Below are positions 46,814-57,430 of a stretch of DNA of 64,000 nucleotides, piece after piece; the stretch's first letter is position 1; every line of letters starts with the position of its first letter. The translations under genes and the position numbers were made by a program. The notes under the pieces were generated by a model. That model saw nothing but the letters and a program-made list of their open reading frames with translations. It was not told the DNA's origin and did no database searches. The DNA is from Laguncularia racemosa. Taxonomy: Eukaryota; Streptophyta; Magnoliopsida; Myrtales; Combretaceae. The DNA is taken from the NCBI GenBank assembly GCA_037954665.1, contig JBBMOL010000097.1, positions 2,046,001-2,110,000 on the forward strand, in the 5' to 3' direction.

Positions 46814-47167
46814 TCAATCGTGTTGTCCTGGTTCTCCGGTGTCTATCGGGGGTCTTGGTGGCCTTCTAAAAAGCTGTGTTCCTGTAGACCTTTCTTCAGT
46901 CTCTTCCTGAATTTACATAGAATAAAATTAACATCACGCAAACACACAGTGTGTGTGTATGTGAATGTCAGAGAGAGAGAGAGAAAGAAAGAGAGGGATA
47001 GAGAGAGAGATTACAGTTTGCGTTGGGGGATCATCGCCTTTAAAGTGGGAGTCTAAGCCCAAGCACTTCAATATGGTCTTCACGAACTCGTTAACGTAAT
47101 GGCAAGGACTGTATGTCTGACAAACTTCCTCTCTTTTGTTGCTTTCGTCGTTTGATGGAGTTTCCAT
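46814..47167 (-). CDS. PROPEP: Plant elicitor peptide precursor (PROPEP-like), two exons
   Basis: Exon 1 is 47167-47015 and exon 2 is 46906-46814, separated by a 108-base GT...AG intron. Joined in phase they give 81 residues. I take the ATG at 47167 because the frame upstream has no earlier ATG. Residues 25-38 (YVNEFVKTILKCLGL ends here) match the amphipathic N-terminal segment with I-L-K-C-L-G-L typical of PROPEPs. An acidic patch EETEE follows (52-56), then a basic, Pro-rich C-terminus ending DTGEPGQHD, like the Gly-containing PGQHN end of Arabidopsis Pep1. There is no signal peptide, as in the family. Precursors are cytosolic or tonoplast-linked and are cut by metacaspases on damage. The released peptide binds PEPR receptor kinases and amplifies immune signalling. 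Cleavage after Arg57 would release 24 residues (inference). Odd point: the last residue is Asp, not Asn. Length is within the family range. Confidence 0.85.
46907..47014 (-). other. PROPEP intron
   Basis: The minus strand begins GTAATCTCTC and ends AAATTCAG. The middle is a CT-rich microsatellite ((GA)n on the plus strand, 46971-47010) plus a (GT)n patch. Without splicing the frame runs into Ser/Leu-rich readings of the microsatellite and stops; with splicing it reaches the Pep-like end. Confidence 0.8.
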
Positions 47168-47480
47168 TCCTCTTCTTCTTCTCCTTGATGGATAGAATAG
47201 ATGCAAAAGCTTTGATATTCCTGTCTAACAAACTTCGCTCGATGTTTTTCCCTGTCAAAAGTACAAGAATAATGTCTAATGAGGTTTAAGATAGAGCTTC
47301 CGGGACGCACTTGCACCTTGATACTAAACTAGAGGGGAAAATAATGTAGTAGAGATCTGGATACTACCTGCTTTTGACATGTATATTTTTATTCTCAAAT
47401 TCAGGACTGTGTTTAGAGAACGAGATAAAAATAGGGTTTTAGTTGTTTTCCTTTACAACACACAACATTGATATACCTGC
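47168..47480 (-). promoter_or_regulatory. PROPEP upstream region
   Basis: Directly upstream of the ATG is a purine-rich leader (AGGAGAAGAAGAAGAGGA). AATAAAAATATACATG near 47385 could serve as an AT-rich promoter element, but no clear TATA box at a fixed distance was identified. Confidence 0.35.
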
Positions 47481-47483
47481 CAT

Positions 47484-47489
47484 TTGACC
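47484..47489 (+). promoter_or_regulatory. W-box (TTGACC) upstream of PROPEP
   Basis: A WRKY-factor core site TTGACC about 320 bases upstream of the PROPEP start codon. PROPEP genes are wound- and pathogen-induced in the family. A single six-base match is weak evidence alone. Confidence 0.3.
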
Positions 47490-48576
47490 TTTACTTTATA
47501 AAGTAAAACCCAGGTCCTCAAATATATATATTATAGAAAGAATGTAGGTCATAAAATATTCAAGTACGAAAATTTTGGGTCCTCTTAATACATTTTGTCT
47601 TAATTTTCTTGTATTTTCGGTGGAAACATAATAAAATTCAATACTAAACCAGTAACAATAGAAGACTATCCATAAGGGATAGCCGAAAGCCCACAATACA
47701 AAATTATAACTAGACCCTTCGGGGTTATAAAAAGTACACAAGTCCCAGATACACCATCATGCGTGAGGTAGTCAGCCATAGTGCATTCCTTGCTCCTTTT
47801 ATTGACTTTCTTCATCTCTAAGTGCTTGAGTTCTGCCCTGTATAGATTAACAAAGTTTGGTAGATACAACTCATTTGTGTCCCTGTTATTTATTCAAAAT
47901 ATAGCTTCAATAGCATTAGTCTCAACACTCAACTAGTTTTGAGTAAACCTTATTAGAAAAAGTCACACGAGGTGTCTCTATTTATAGATTTGGATAATTT
48001 AGTATTTAAAATTTTATTTTTTAAAAATTTAATGTTTAATAAAAATACTATGCCAAACATTATTTCAGAATAAAGACATTAAATTTTTAAAAAATAAAAC
48101 TTCAGATAATAAATTACTCAAATTCAAAGCTAAAGATATTTTGTATACCTCTATCCCAATTCTTGTTAGGCAAATTTGAAACATAGAAGGTGCTACAAGG
48201 CTCAATTTCAAGAGGAGCCTTTACGAAGACATGGAAATTTCCCTTCTCAAACCTCACCCACCCCACTTCCAGCCCAAAAACCAACCCAACCTATGTCCAT
48301 ACCCATTTGATCTGTAACTCACTAATCTGGTCCATGTTTAATCCAACCTACCTTCCTTTTTTATTTCATTCTACCTAATTAGATAAAAATAAACCTTACT
48401 TTTTCCTAATTTTTAAGCAGGAGCTGGTGCAAGTACGACTTGATCCCTATATGTTTTTAATTCTCGATTCAAAAAAAAGTAATAAAAATAAAATCTAAAA
48501 TCGTAATAAGATTAATTTAATTAACAAGTAACAAAAGGAAGGATTTGTGTTTGATGTTCAAAATCAAGAAATTATT
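47490..48576. other. Spacer with unrecognised short frames and a minus-strand TATA box
   Basis: Two overlapping minus-strand frames (47496-47741, 47666-47869) have mixed composition but no domain I know. TATAAATA on the minus strand at 47979-47986 is followed by GAGACACC and could be a promoter, of an old LTR or of a transcript entering the PROPEP side. A plus-strand frame at 48190-48378 includes the 80-base segment (48212-48290) that is repeated, diverged, at 50502-50582. Confidence 0.4.
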
Positions 48577-49118
48577 GAAAAATACATAAGATAATTAACG
48601 AAACATGTATTTACAAATAAAAAGTTAAAGTTCAAGGTTCAATCTTATCCCTTTTTTTTTTTGGGTTAAAGGCAATAACATTTTCTTATGAAATGATTAT
48701 TCTATATAGTAATAATTCTACTACCTAATATCCCTAATTATAGCAACGGAATAAGCTCTTCATTAGTATCTAACAAGAGAAAACCTATAATAAGCTCTCC
48801 AATTTTAATTGAATGACGGGGTATAAACAGTAAATCTGAATTAATCTATGCAAGAATCATGCAAATTCAAATCAAATGATTCTACTTCATTGTTATTCAT
48901 TGTGACAAAAGACAAAAACATTTTCGTAATCAACTATCACGATTTACCACCTATGAATTAGAAACAAGATATTGCAAATTAAATTTAGAAGTTGAGTCCC
49001 AACATAGAAGATCCTGTGAGTGATTTTAGCTATGATATAAAAGTCGCATTAGCTATGAGAAAAACATCCATTTTACTTCGCATGACGGCATTGTATGAAG
49101 TCAGTAGGTAATAGAGTC
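48577..49118. repeat. 540-bp direct repeat, copy 1
   Basis: Starts AAATACATAAGATAATTAAC and ends AGTCAGTAGGTAATAGAGTC. Copy 2 is 63139-63672 in the same orientation, with many long shared blocks (ATGATTATTCTATATAGTAAT; GTTATTCATTG-GACAAAAGA; TTAGCTATGAGAAAAACATC). It adjoins the minus-strand LINE remnant on its 3' side, so it may be LINE 3' sequence. Confidence 0.85.
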
Positions 49119-50110
49119 TATATACTCAATGTCTCAAGAGTCCCTAGAAAACAAGTGGGAAAGTACACTCCTAAAGATGTCATGCAAAATGCTTTTGAAT
49201 CTTTAGGAGATGGCTGTTGCATGCTAACTTCTAACCATTTACTTAAAGGAAGGGAAAATGTGGCTGCAAACTTTTGTGAGTCGTTAACCAAAAATGAGTT
49301 ATACTTCTATGCTTGTTTGTTTTATAGTACATGCTTAACAGTTTCTTCCTCAGACTCACATTTTTTATATTTCCCATCTAAATCAAATCCCCTAGACTAA
49401 GGATAGTGTTTGGTTGGAAGACTATTATGGATGCATTTTATAAAAACATTTGAATCTTTAGGTTTATAAGGGACTCTGATCCCACAGAAGTCTCCATTTT
49501 GTATTTCACTACCTGAGTAATTCGTTAGGATTTTGTAAGATGGTTTTACTGTAACTTCACTTTGTCCCATTTCCAGATCAATTGGTCAGGATCCTTAGTA
49601 TTCCTTAGTAGAGAGACACTCTTTAGTCTGCTTTAATGAATCATTAAGGGCAAAACCAATTAATTATAGCCCCATTCCATACTCATAATTCCCTCTAAGC
49701 CTTAACTATGATTGGCATTTTCTCCATAATAGGAGAGAAGACCAAGTTTCTAGGAGCACCATCAAATGACCATTCAGAGAACCAAAATGAGGTATTTATA
49801 GTCTTTAAAACTGATTTATTTTCAACCCAAATGACGATATTACTAATTCCCTCAAAAGATCCTCGAACAATTTCTTGCTCTATTTAACCTACTATTCCTA
49901 TATTACTTGTCAATAGTTAGGTCTACAATAGGTTGCTGTTCTTCAACTTTCAAGCTAGCTTTGCTAGGAAAGCTTTATTTCTTATATGAAGATCTAAGAG
50001 TCTAAGCCCTCCTTTATTCTTGAATTTTTTTTCACCTTATTCCATGTTAGCCAGTGTATTTTTCCCATTTTTATCGGTTGAACCTGACAATAACTCCTTG
50101 ATAATTCTTT
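49100..50110 (-). pseudogene. LINE remnant, post-RT and zf-RVT region
   Basis: The minus strand from about 50095 reads G-S-T-D-K-N-G-K, I-H-W-L-T-W-N-K-V, K-G-G-L-R-L-L-D-L-H, N-K-A-F-L-A-K-L-A, the conserved block after RT in plant L1-type LINEs. Near 49440-49310 come N-S-L-P-T-K, then K-C-E-S-E-E-E-T-V-K-H-V-L, the zf-RVT zinc-binding region. Stops and frame changes are frequent. The catalytic RT part would lie above 50110 but is not seen, so it is truncated on the 5' side. Confidence 0.8.
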
Positions 50111-50651
50111 CCAATTTATCTAATAAGAGACAAGGAAGTGGAGTACTTCACAAAACAAACTGAAGTAAATAGGGGAAATTATTAGCATAAGTTCATTAAA
50201 GGAGACTTAAAAATAAGTTTTTATGCAAATTGTGATTGAATTTCTCAAATTTATGATTTTAAAAAAATTTGGTACAGTTTCATATATATTAAATATTTTT
50301 ATTAAAATCATTTGTGAAAAATTATACTATATTAATAAAAATTTATTTTCAAATCCTCTTGTGGTGACTTACACTAATTTACACCAATAATATTTTTCAG
50401 TACCAACCCATCAATTTATCTTTTAATTTCTGTAGAACCAATGCCATTCGAATTCTCATTGTCAGAACTCAGAAACACCGATCCAATGCACGCACGGCCA
50501 TCGAGGAGCTCTTACGAAGCCACGCAAGTTTCCTTGTCCAAACCTCACCCGTACCCTACTTCGAGTTGCAAAACCAACCTGGCCTGGTTTAAAAAAATAA
50601 AAAAATGATAAATTTTTTTTTTCAAAACAAAAAATTTCTTAAAAATGAAAG

Positions 50652-50682
<31 letters not shown>

Positions 50683-51931
50683 TTAAGTGTATAATAAGAT
50701 CCTCTTATTTTCCAAAAATTGTTTTTGGTAGTTTAGTTGTAAGTTTAAAAATTCAAGAACCTCAAACCCATAGTTTTTGGTTTAATATCGTAGAGGGCTA
50801 AAATGATGTTTTGATTTTAAGAATAGTAATGATTTAGGTTTAATTTTTTGAGATTTAGAGAGACTTTCATAGACCTAGACTTATAAGAACCCATAAGAAA
50901 ATTTAAGAGAATTCCTTTTTACTGTCAACTATCGATGCGATCTAACATATGTCATTAACAGTTAGACCTTATATACATTTAGAAGCTCCTCCTCATTTGA
51001 TACAATTCAGAAATCATAGAAACATCATCATGCTATCAACTTGCCATTTTGAAATATCAATAAGGATTAGAATGAAGAACATATTACCTCTCATCAAAAT
51101 AGTAAGGTTGACACTCTATGACCCATCTACCTATCACAGCATACATTCAAGCATTCTAAAACTACTTACTCATTCTCCCTTACCCACCTCTTCGAGTCAT
51201 TTCCATGCATCATTATTGCATTACTTCTTTAAGACCACATGAAGCACAAAACTCATACTATACACATGTAACTATTACAATTGGATCCCCTCATTTACAA
51301 ATATAAATTGAAAAAAAGAAAAAGAAAAATTTTCGATCTTAACTCTTGGCCATCTCTTCCACTTGAAACGCACTATTTGAATAATTTGAGGCTATAATAA
51401 GAGCTATAAAATTCATAGTGACAAAATTTTGACACGTTCTCTCTTCTCAACCAATGAAGTGTTTACTTAATTTGTGGATCAAATTGAAATTTGCCTGCAT
51501 GGGAAGAATGAGTTGAAATCTTAGATAAAATTAAGTATAGTAAATATTAAAATACTCTCTAATTAATTCTACGATGATAATAAACTAAAATGGAAGCTTA
51601 ATCACATAAAAAAAAGTTAAACGTAAATTTGAAAAGACAATTTGGAAAATAAAAAATACTCTAAGAATAAATAAAAAATGGAAAAGATATCCAAAAATGA
51701 GGGAATTTGTGCTTCAAAGGCCTTAGGTCATAGCGAAATACAGTTTTTCTCATCTTTTATTTTGTAAAGGTTGTAGGCACGACCCTAAATGTTACTTACG
51801 ATAAGTTAGTATAAATGCTAAGATACTCTTTTAGTGCTTATTTTTCAAAATAGGTTGAAAACACAACCATAGCTACTAAAATCTCATTAAAAAAAAAACC
51901 AACATGAATGCAATAATGAATAAAAAGTACT
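50111..51931. other. AT-rich spacer, no gene seen
   Basis: Holds the second copy of the 80-base segment (50502-50582), a (TA)n run (50665-50682) and a 97-codon plus frame (50949-51242) without recognised domain. Confidence 0.4.
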
Positions 51932-51946
51932 TGATAAGTGCTCAAT

Positions 51947-51948
<2 letters not shown>

Positions 51949-51994
<46 letters not shown>

Positions 51995-52110
51995 TGTATG
52001 TATGTATGTATGTATGTATGTATGTATGTATGTATGTATGTATGCATGCATGCATGCATGCATGTATGTATGTATGTATGTATGTATGTATGTATGTATG
52101 TATGTATATA
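51949..52110 (+). repeat. (TA)n(TGTA)n(TGCA)n microsatellite
   Basis: About 160 bases: TA units, then TGTA units, five TGCA units in the middle, TGTA units again, then TATATA. The 3' LTR at the same point (62775-62795) has only a short TA run. Several open frames read from it (Met-Tyr-Val-Cys repeats) are artefacts. Confidence 0.95.
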
Positions 52111-52534
52111 TAGTGAAATTTAATATGTTTTCCCTTGATTTTGGCATGTTTTGAAAGAATTTAAACTTTAATTAAGTAATATTTGGATTTTAAGGCTTTA
52201 ATGGAAAATAAAATCAAAAGGAAGAAAATGGACCCATTTTCACTCAATTTTGAGATAAATAGAAAAAGTTATAAAGAGTTGAAGCTAGACACAACACAGA
52301 CATAACTGTGTTGAAGAAACCATATTGCATCGAAGTGCTACAAAAAGTTACACAAGACATCATTAATCATGTTGCGATTGAAGAGACATAGAAAGATACA
52401 TGGGAGTTAGACACAACCGTATCTAAGGTCGTGTCTACTAGAATGTCAATTTTTACACGAATTTGAGCTATAAAGTAGACACGACCATGTTGGATAGCGT
52501 GTTAACCCCAAAATGCACAGTTTATGACATGCAT

Positions 52535-52543
52535 TATATAAAA
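52535..52543 (+). promoter_or_regulatory. Athila-like LTR TATA box
   Basis: TATATAAAA, preceded by GACACGACCATG...GTGTTAACC (52479-52508). The same arrangement occurs inside the element at 59382-59436. Confidence 0.6.
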
Positions 52544-53450
52544 TGAGAAAAACTTTGAACCAAGGGATTAGACGTCATTATTTAGAGTTTTGTTCTAGGG
52601 TTTTGAGAGAAAAAAAAAAAGGCTATTTCTTTTAACTTCAAGAATTATTGTTTTCTACTTGTTTTATTTGATTTCTTTGATGATGCATGTTATTACATCA
52701 TTGAAGAGCTTGATTTCCGACATGTTTAGCACTTAATTTCATTAGTATCTAGACTTGTGGAACCTAGGTTTATTATGTGATTTGAGATTTTCTTGTAATA
52801 TTCAATAAATTCTTATGTTTATTAATTCATGCATATGTTCTTTATTTTGATTGGTTTAATATTGCTAGCGTATTAATCCCTTTATTTGATATTATATATC
52901 GAGATTGAGAAATCTGATATATAATTAGATCTTGCATATGTGAAGAGAATTGATGTAATCTTAGAGATAAATTACATAATTCTTTCAAAATTACTTACTT
53001 TAGTTACAGGAATTTGTTGTTCTTAATGCAATCTTTTTAGTATGCTATTGTGAAGAGATTTAAATAAGTAATTTTAATATTAAGTTTTAACAAGCTTAAG
53101 AAAGTTGTTAGACCAAATTAAGAATTCCCCTGGTAATGAATTGTAAGAAAGAATTGAATGCATTATGTTACTGCCACATAATAATACCTAGGGAAAGCAA
53201 AGTCCAGATACTAGTTTTGCCAACTTAAAGTTAATTATGATTTAATTTGCTTTTCCATCTTTCCATGAAATCTTAGTTCTTTAGTTAGTATTTCATTATA
53301 GTTTTTAATTTAATCAAATTCCATAATTTACTAGTTAAATAATAGAGTGATTGTTAGTATTAGTACTCGAAATCTTCGTGGGACAATATCTATATCTCTA
53401 TACACTATATTATAAAATTTGATAGGTACACTTGCCTCACATCAAGTTTT

Positions 53451-53468
53451 TAGCACTGTTGCTGAGGA
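53451..53468 (+). other. Athila primer-binding site (tRNA-Asp type), decayed
   Basis: TAGCACTGTTGCTGAGGA in the place of the usual TGGCGCCGTTGCCGGGGA. All five differences are transitions and most hit CG or CNG positions. Confidence 0.8.
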
Positions 53469-53577
53469 TTTTAATATTAAAAACACTAGTCACTTTATTA
53501 ATTTAATCATTTTTCTTATTTTCTCTTTATTCATTTATTTTATTTTATGTTATTGTATTATTTTCTTTTTGTAGTGC

Positions 53578-54900
53578 ATGACCAGAAATAATCCACTAAA
53601 CGTATCAATATTTGATTCAGAAATTGAAATGACAACAAGGCAGTTACAAAAGACAGTGCAACAAATAGTGGAAGAACTACATCAAGGATCTCCTCTGAGA
53701 ATTAAGATAGAAAAGGAGTTGGGAGAGTTGGTAATCATGGGAGACAAAAATCAGAACCAATAGACTACTCTAAACCTTCTCTAGTCGATATCGACTCCAG
53801 TATCGTAAGTCCACCTGTCACCTGTCACTACTAACAACTTTTAAATTCAACCTTCTCTAGTTGATGGACTACATGATGAGGTCCCCGATGCTCACATTTC
53901 TAATTTTCCAGAGATTTGTGATAAATTTAAGATAAATGGAGCTTTAGATGACGCAAATAAAATTGCAACTTTTTCCTTTTTCACTGAGAGGCCAAGCAAA
54001 ATAGTGGTTAAATTCACTCCTAAGGGGATCTATCATGATCTAGGATGATATGGCTCAAAAGTTTTTGGGAAAATACTTTCCACTTGCTAAGACTGCCAAA
54101 CTCCAAAAGGACATATCATCTTGTGCTCAACTTGAGGCTGAGACTCTGTATGACACTTGAGAGATATACAAGGAATTATTGAGAAAATGCCCACATCATG
54201 GCCTACCACTTTAGATGCAAATTCAAACTTTTTACAATAGTTTAAATCTATCAACTAGGAAAATGATAGATGCTGCTACAAAGGGAACATTGAATACTAA
54301 AACACCTAAGGAGATTCAGTCTTTAATTAAAGACATGGCCATAAACAGTTCTTAATGGAAAGGTGATAGGGTGAGGAATAGAGTAGCAGGCATTTATGAA
54401 GTGAATATGGTGAGCAACTTAGCCAATAAGGTTGATGTCATAAGTAAGAAGTTAGATGCACTTTCTGTGAATCTGAAGTGTAACTCAGGAGTAATGGATG
54501 TCAAAAATCAATGGGAACGAGTTGATTACTTAGGAAATTCTTCTAGGCCATAAAACAACCCCTATAGCAACACTTATAACCCATGGTGGAGAAATCATCA
54601 TAATTTCTCTTAGAGTAATCAAAACCAAAATCAACAGCAAATGAACCCACCTCCCTTAGGATTTCAAAGACCTCCACCAAAAGAAAAAAAATCAAGTTTA
54701 AAAGAGCTTTTAACTAAATATATTCAAACTAACCAAGCCCATTTGTAGAACACTAAAACGTCCTTAAGGAATCAAGAAGCATCTATTCACAACTTGAAAA
54801 ATCAAGTGGGACAACTCATGAAGATGATGGCAAAGAGGCAACAACGGACATTGCCAGGAAACACGAAAACAAACCCCTAAAGGAGCATGTGCGAGTAGTG
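53578..54900 (+). pseudogene. Athila-like gag
   Basis: From the ATG at 53578 (MTRNNPLNVSIFDSE) through HISNFPEICDKFKINGALDD, MIDAATKGTLNTKTPKEIQ-like sequence near 54265, and GIYEVNMVSNLANKVDVI, KKLDALSVNL (54371-54553). It then continues into NPPPLGFQRPPP and an L-K-N-Q-V-G-Q-L coiled segment near 54795, all in the order of Athila gag. No zinc knuckle is visible. Several stops and frame changes around 53760-54360. Forms the capsid in the family. Confidence 0.85.
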
Positions 54901-55800
54901 ACTCTTTAAAATGGGAAGGAGTTACAATTTGAACATAAATCTAAAAAGGGGTCAACAAGCAATGAGGAAAAGGATCGAGAAAAGGAAACCAATGAGCCAT
55001 CAAAAGTACTAGAATACAAACTACCCATTCCATACCCTCAGTGTCTAAAGAAAGACCACTCTGATGCACAATTTGGTAAGTTCCTTGATCTATTCAAACA
55101 ATTACACATTAACTTACCTCTTGTTGATGCTTTGTTACAGATGCCTAAATATGCAAAGTTTTAGAAAGATCTTATGTCTAACAAGAGGAAGTTGGAGAAG
55201 CTCTCAACGGTTACATTAAGTGGGGAATGTTCAGCAATTCTATAAAACAAGCTACCTAAGAAACTATAGGATCCAAGGAGTTTTACTGTTCCTTGTATAC
55301 TTGGTAACTTAACAATTGATAAAGCCCTAGCTGATTTAGGAGCAAGTATCAACTTGTTGCCTTAAAATTTATTTCTAAAATTAGGGTTAGGAGAGCCAAA
55401 ACCTACACATATAAGTTTACAATTAGCTTAGATCTGTTACGTACCCTAGAGAAATTATAGAGGATATTCTTATTCAACTAGGAAAGTTTATATTTCTAAT
55501 GGAATTTGATATACTTGACATTGATGAGAACATAGAAGTACCTCTTATTCTAGGTAGAGCATTTTTTGCTACAACTAAGGCTATAATATACATTAATGAT
55601 GGTAGACTCATATTAAGGGTAAGGGATAAAGAAATAATTTTTAAAATCCTTGAAGCTATGAAAAGACTACAAGTCATGATGATACTTGTTATCATTTGGA
55701 TGCTACTGAAATTTCTATTATTGACTGTGCATAGGAAATATTATCAAGGGACCCTTTAGAATGCTGTTTGAAAAAGGGATTATAGGAGGTACAAAACCTA
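54901..55800 (+). pseudogene. Athila-like protease
   Basis: After a Lys/Glu-rich linker, the aspartic protease motif is present as L-T-I-D-K-A-L-A-D-L-G-A-S-I-N-L, with the catalytic Asp codon at 55333-55335. An 86-codon open stretch (55499-55759) follows with VPLILGRAFFATTKAIIYI, the LGR flap-side motif. Stops flank both parts. Confidence 0.85.
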
Positions 55801-57430
55801 GAGGCTCAATTAACAGCCAACAATTTCGTTAAGGAGAAGAAGGGGTTTGAACAAATTAACATGAAGAAGGAACCTAGGTTAGGACCATCCATTAAAGAAC
55901 CAACAATAGAGGAATTGAAGCAACTTTTCGATTACCTGGAATATGCCTTTTTAGAGAAGGATTATAAACTGCCGATAATCATTACTTCTAACTTGAGCAT
56001 AAATAAAAAAGAGAAGTTATTAGGAGTGCTCAAGAACTACAAGAAGGCCATTGCATGGAAAATCTTAGACATAAAGCGAATTAATCCTTCATTTTGCACC
56101 CACAAAATATTGATGGAAGAAAGCTACAAAGCAGTGGTGCAACCACAAAGAAGGCTAAATTCTAACATAAAGGAGGTAGTCAAAGCTGAAGTGATAAAGT
56201 TGTTAAATGCATGTATAATTTATCCCATTTCTGATAGCTTGTGGGTGAGTCTTGTATAGGTGGTGCCCAAGAAAGGAGGAATGACAGTAGTTTCAAATGA
56301 CAAGAAAAAACTAATTATGATGTGCACAATCACAAGCTGAAAGGTGTGTATTGATTATAGGAGATTGAATGATGCTACACGAAAGGGTCATTTCCCGTTA
56401 CCTTTCATTGATCAAATGTTAGAGCATCTAGCAAGGCACATGTACTATTGTTTTCTAGATGGTTTATTGAGATATTTTCAAATACCAATTGCACCAAAAG
56501 ATCAAGAAAAAACAACGCTCACATGTCCATATGGCACCTTCACCTACCAGCGAATGCCTTTCAGACTGTGCAATGCACCAACAACGTTTTAGAAGTGTAT
56601 GATAACCATTTTTGAAGACTATATAGAGAACATAATGGAGGTTTTCATGGATGATTTTTTTTTGTTTTTGGTAATTCCTTTGATGGTTGTTTAACTAATC
56701 TGAAAAGGGTGTTATGAAAGTGTGAAGAAACCAACTTGGTGCTAAACTAGGAAAAATGTCATTTTATGATACAAGAAGGAATTGTCCTTGAACACAAAGT
56801 TTTGTAAAAGGGGATCAAAGCGGATAGTGCCAAAATTGATACTATTGCAAAACTTCTACCCCTAACTTTGTTTAAGGAAACAAAGAGCTTTTTAAGACAT
56901 GTCATATTGTATAGAAGATTTATCAAGGATTTTTCTAAATTAGCTAGGCCTTTAACTAAGTTATTGGAAAAAGATGTCTCCTTTAATTTTTCACAGGACT
57001 ACATGGATGCTTTTGCGCCTAATTGGAACTTACCATTTGAGCTAATGTGTGATGCCAATGATTTTGCAGTAGGGGTAATCCTAAGGCAACGAAAGGACAA
57101 GCACTTCCAACCAATTTACAATGCTAGCAAAACTCTTACAACTATTCCAAAAAATTATAAAACAACTACAAAAGAACTGTTAACAGTAGTCTTTACATTT
57201 GATAAATTCTGCTCATACTTAATTTTGTCTAAAGTTATTATCTATACCGACCATTTTGCTTTGAGGTATTTATTGACCAAAATAGATGCAAAGCCACGGC
57301 TTATTGGATAGATTTTACTATTGCAAGAGTTTGACTTAGAGATCAAGGATAAAAAAGGGAGCCAAGAATCTAGCTGCAAACCATTTATCAAGATTAGAAA
57401 ATCTTAACCTAGACGCATTAAACGACCATG
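55801..57430 (+). pseudogene. Athila-like reverse transcriptase and RNase H
   Basis: A 132-codon frame (55861-56259) carries the linker, including NYKKAIAWKILDIKRINPSFCTHKI. RT continues with VCIDYRRLNDATRKGHFPLPFIDQML (56344 on), motif A as CFLDGLLRYFQI, the block YGTFTYQRMPFRLCNAPTTF, and the YxDD box as FMDDF (56644-56658). RNase H starts near 57035 (LMCDANDFAVGVILRQR) and includes YTDHFALRYLLTK. At least one frameshift (frame 1 to 3 between 56592 and 56868) and a run of T at 56656-56663. Catalytic aspartates of RT are still present. Confidence 0.9.

Larger units (their letters stand above)
51932..53444 (+). repeat. Athila-like 5' LTR (1513 bp)
   Basis: Begins TGATAAGTGCTCAATTA and ends CACATCA (TGAT/ATCA ends), with the primer site seven bases on. 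Matches the 3' LTR start at 62757 and, inverted, the solo LTR at 30054-31466. The U3 holds a microsatellite (51949-52110), ACACGACC/GTGTC words (52290-52505) and a TATA box TATATAAAA at 52535-52543. Confidence 0.9.

Noticed and set aside
46820..47056. Plus-strand 78-codon frame across the PROPEP locus
   Set aside because: Antisense shadow: it runs through the intron microsatellite (Arg-Glu repeats) and has no domain, while the minus strand gives a spliced PROPEP-like product.
47080..47316. Second minus-strand frame overlapping PROPEP exon 1
   Set aside because: Different frame from the exon with the conserved motif; no similarity seen and no start context.
47496..47869. A protein-coding gene next to PROPEP
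   Set aside because: Two overlapping minus-strand frames of normal composition, but no domain, no splice model and no start context I could defend.
51904..52154. Open frames on both strands reading Met-Tyr-Val-Cys or Thr-Tyr-Ile-His repeats
   Set aside because: They are direct readings of the TGTA/TGCA microsatellite in an LTR; every frame of such a repeat is open.
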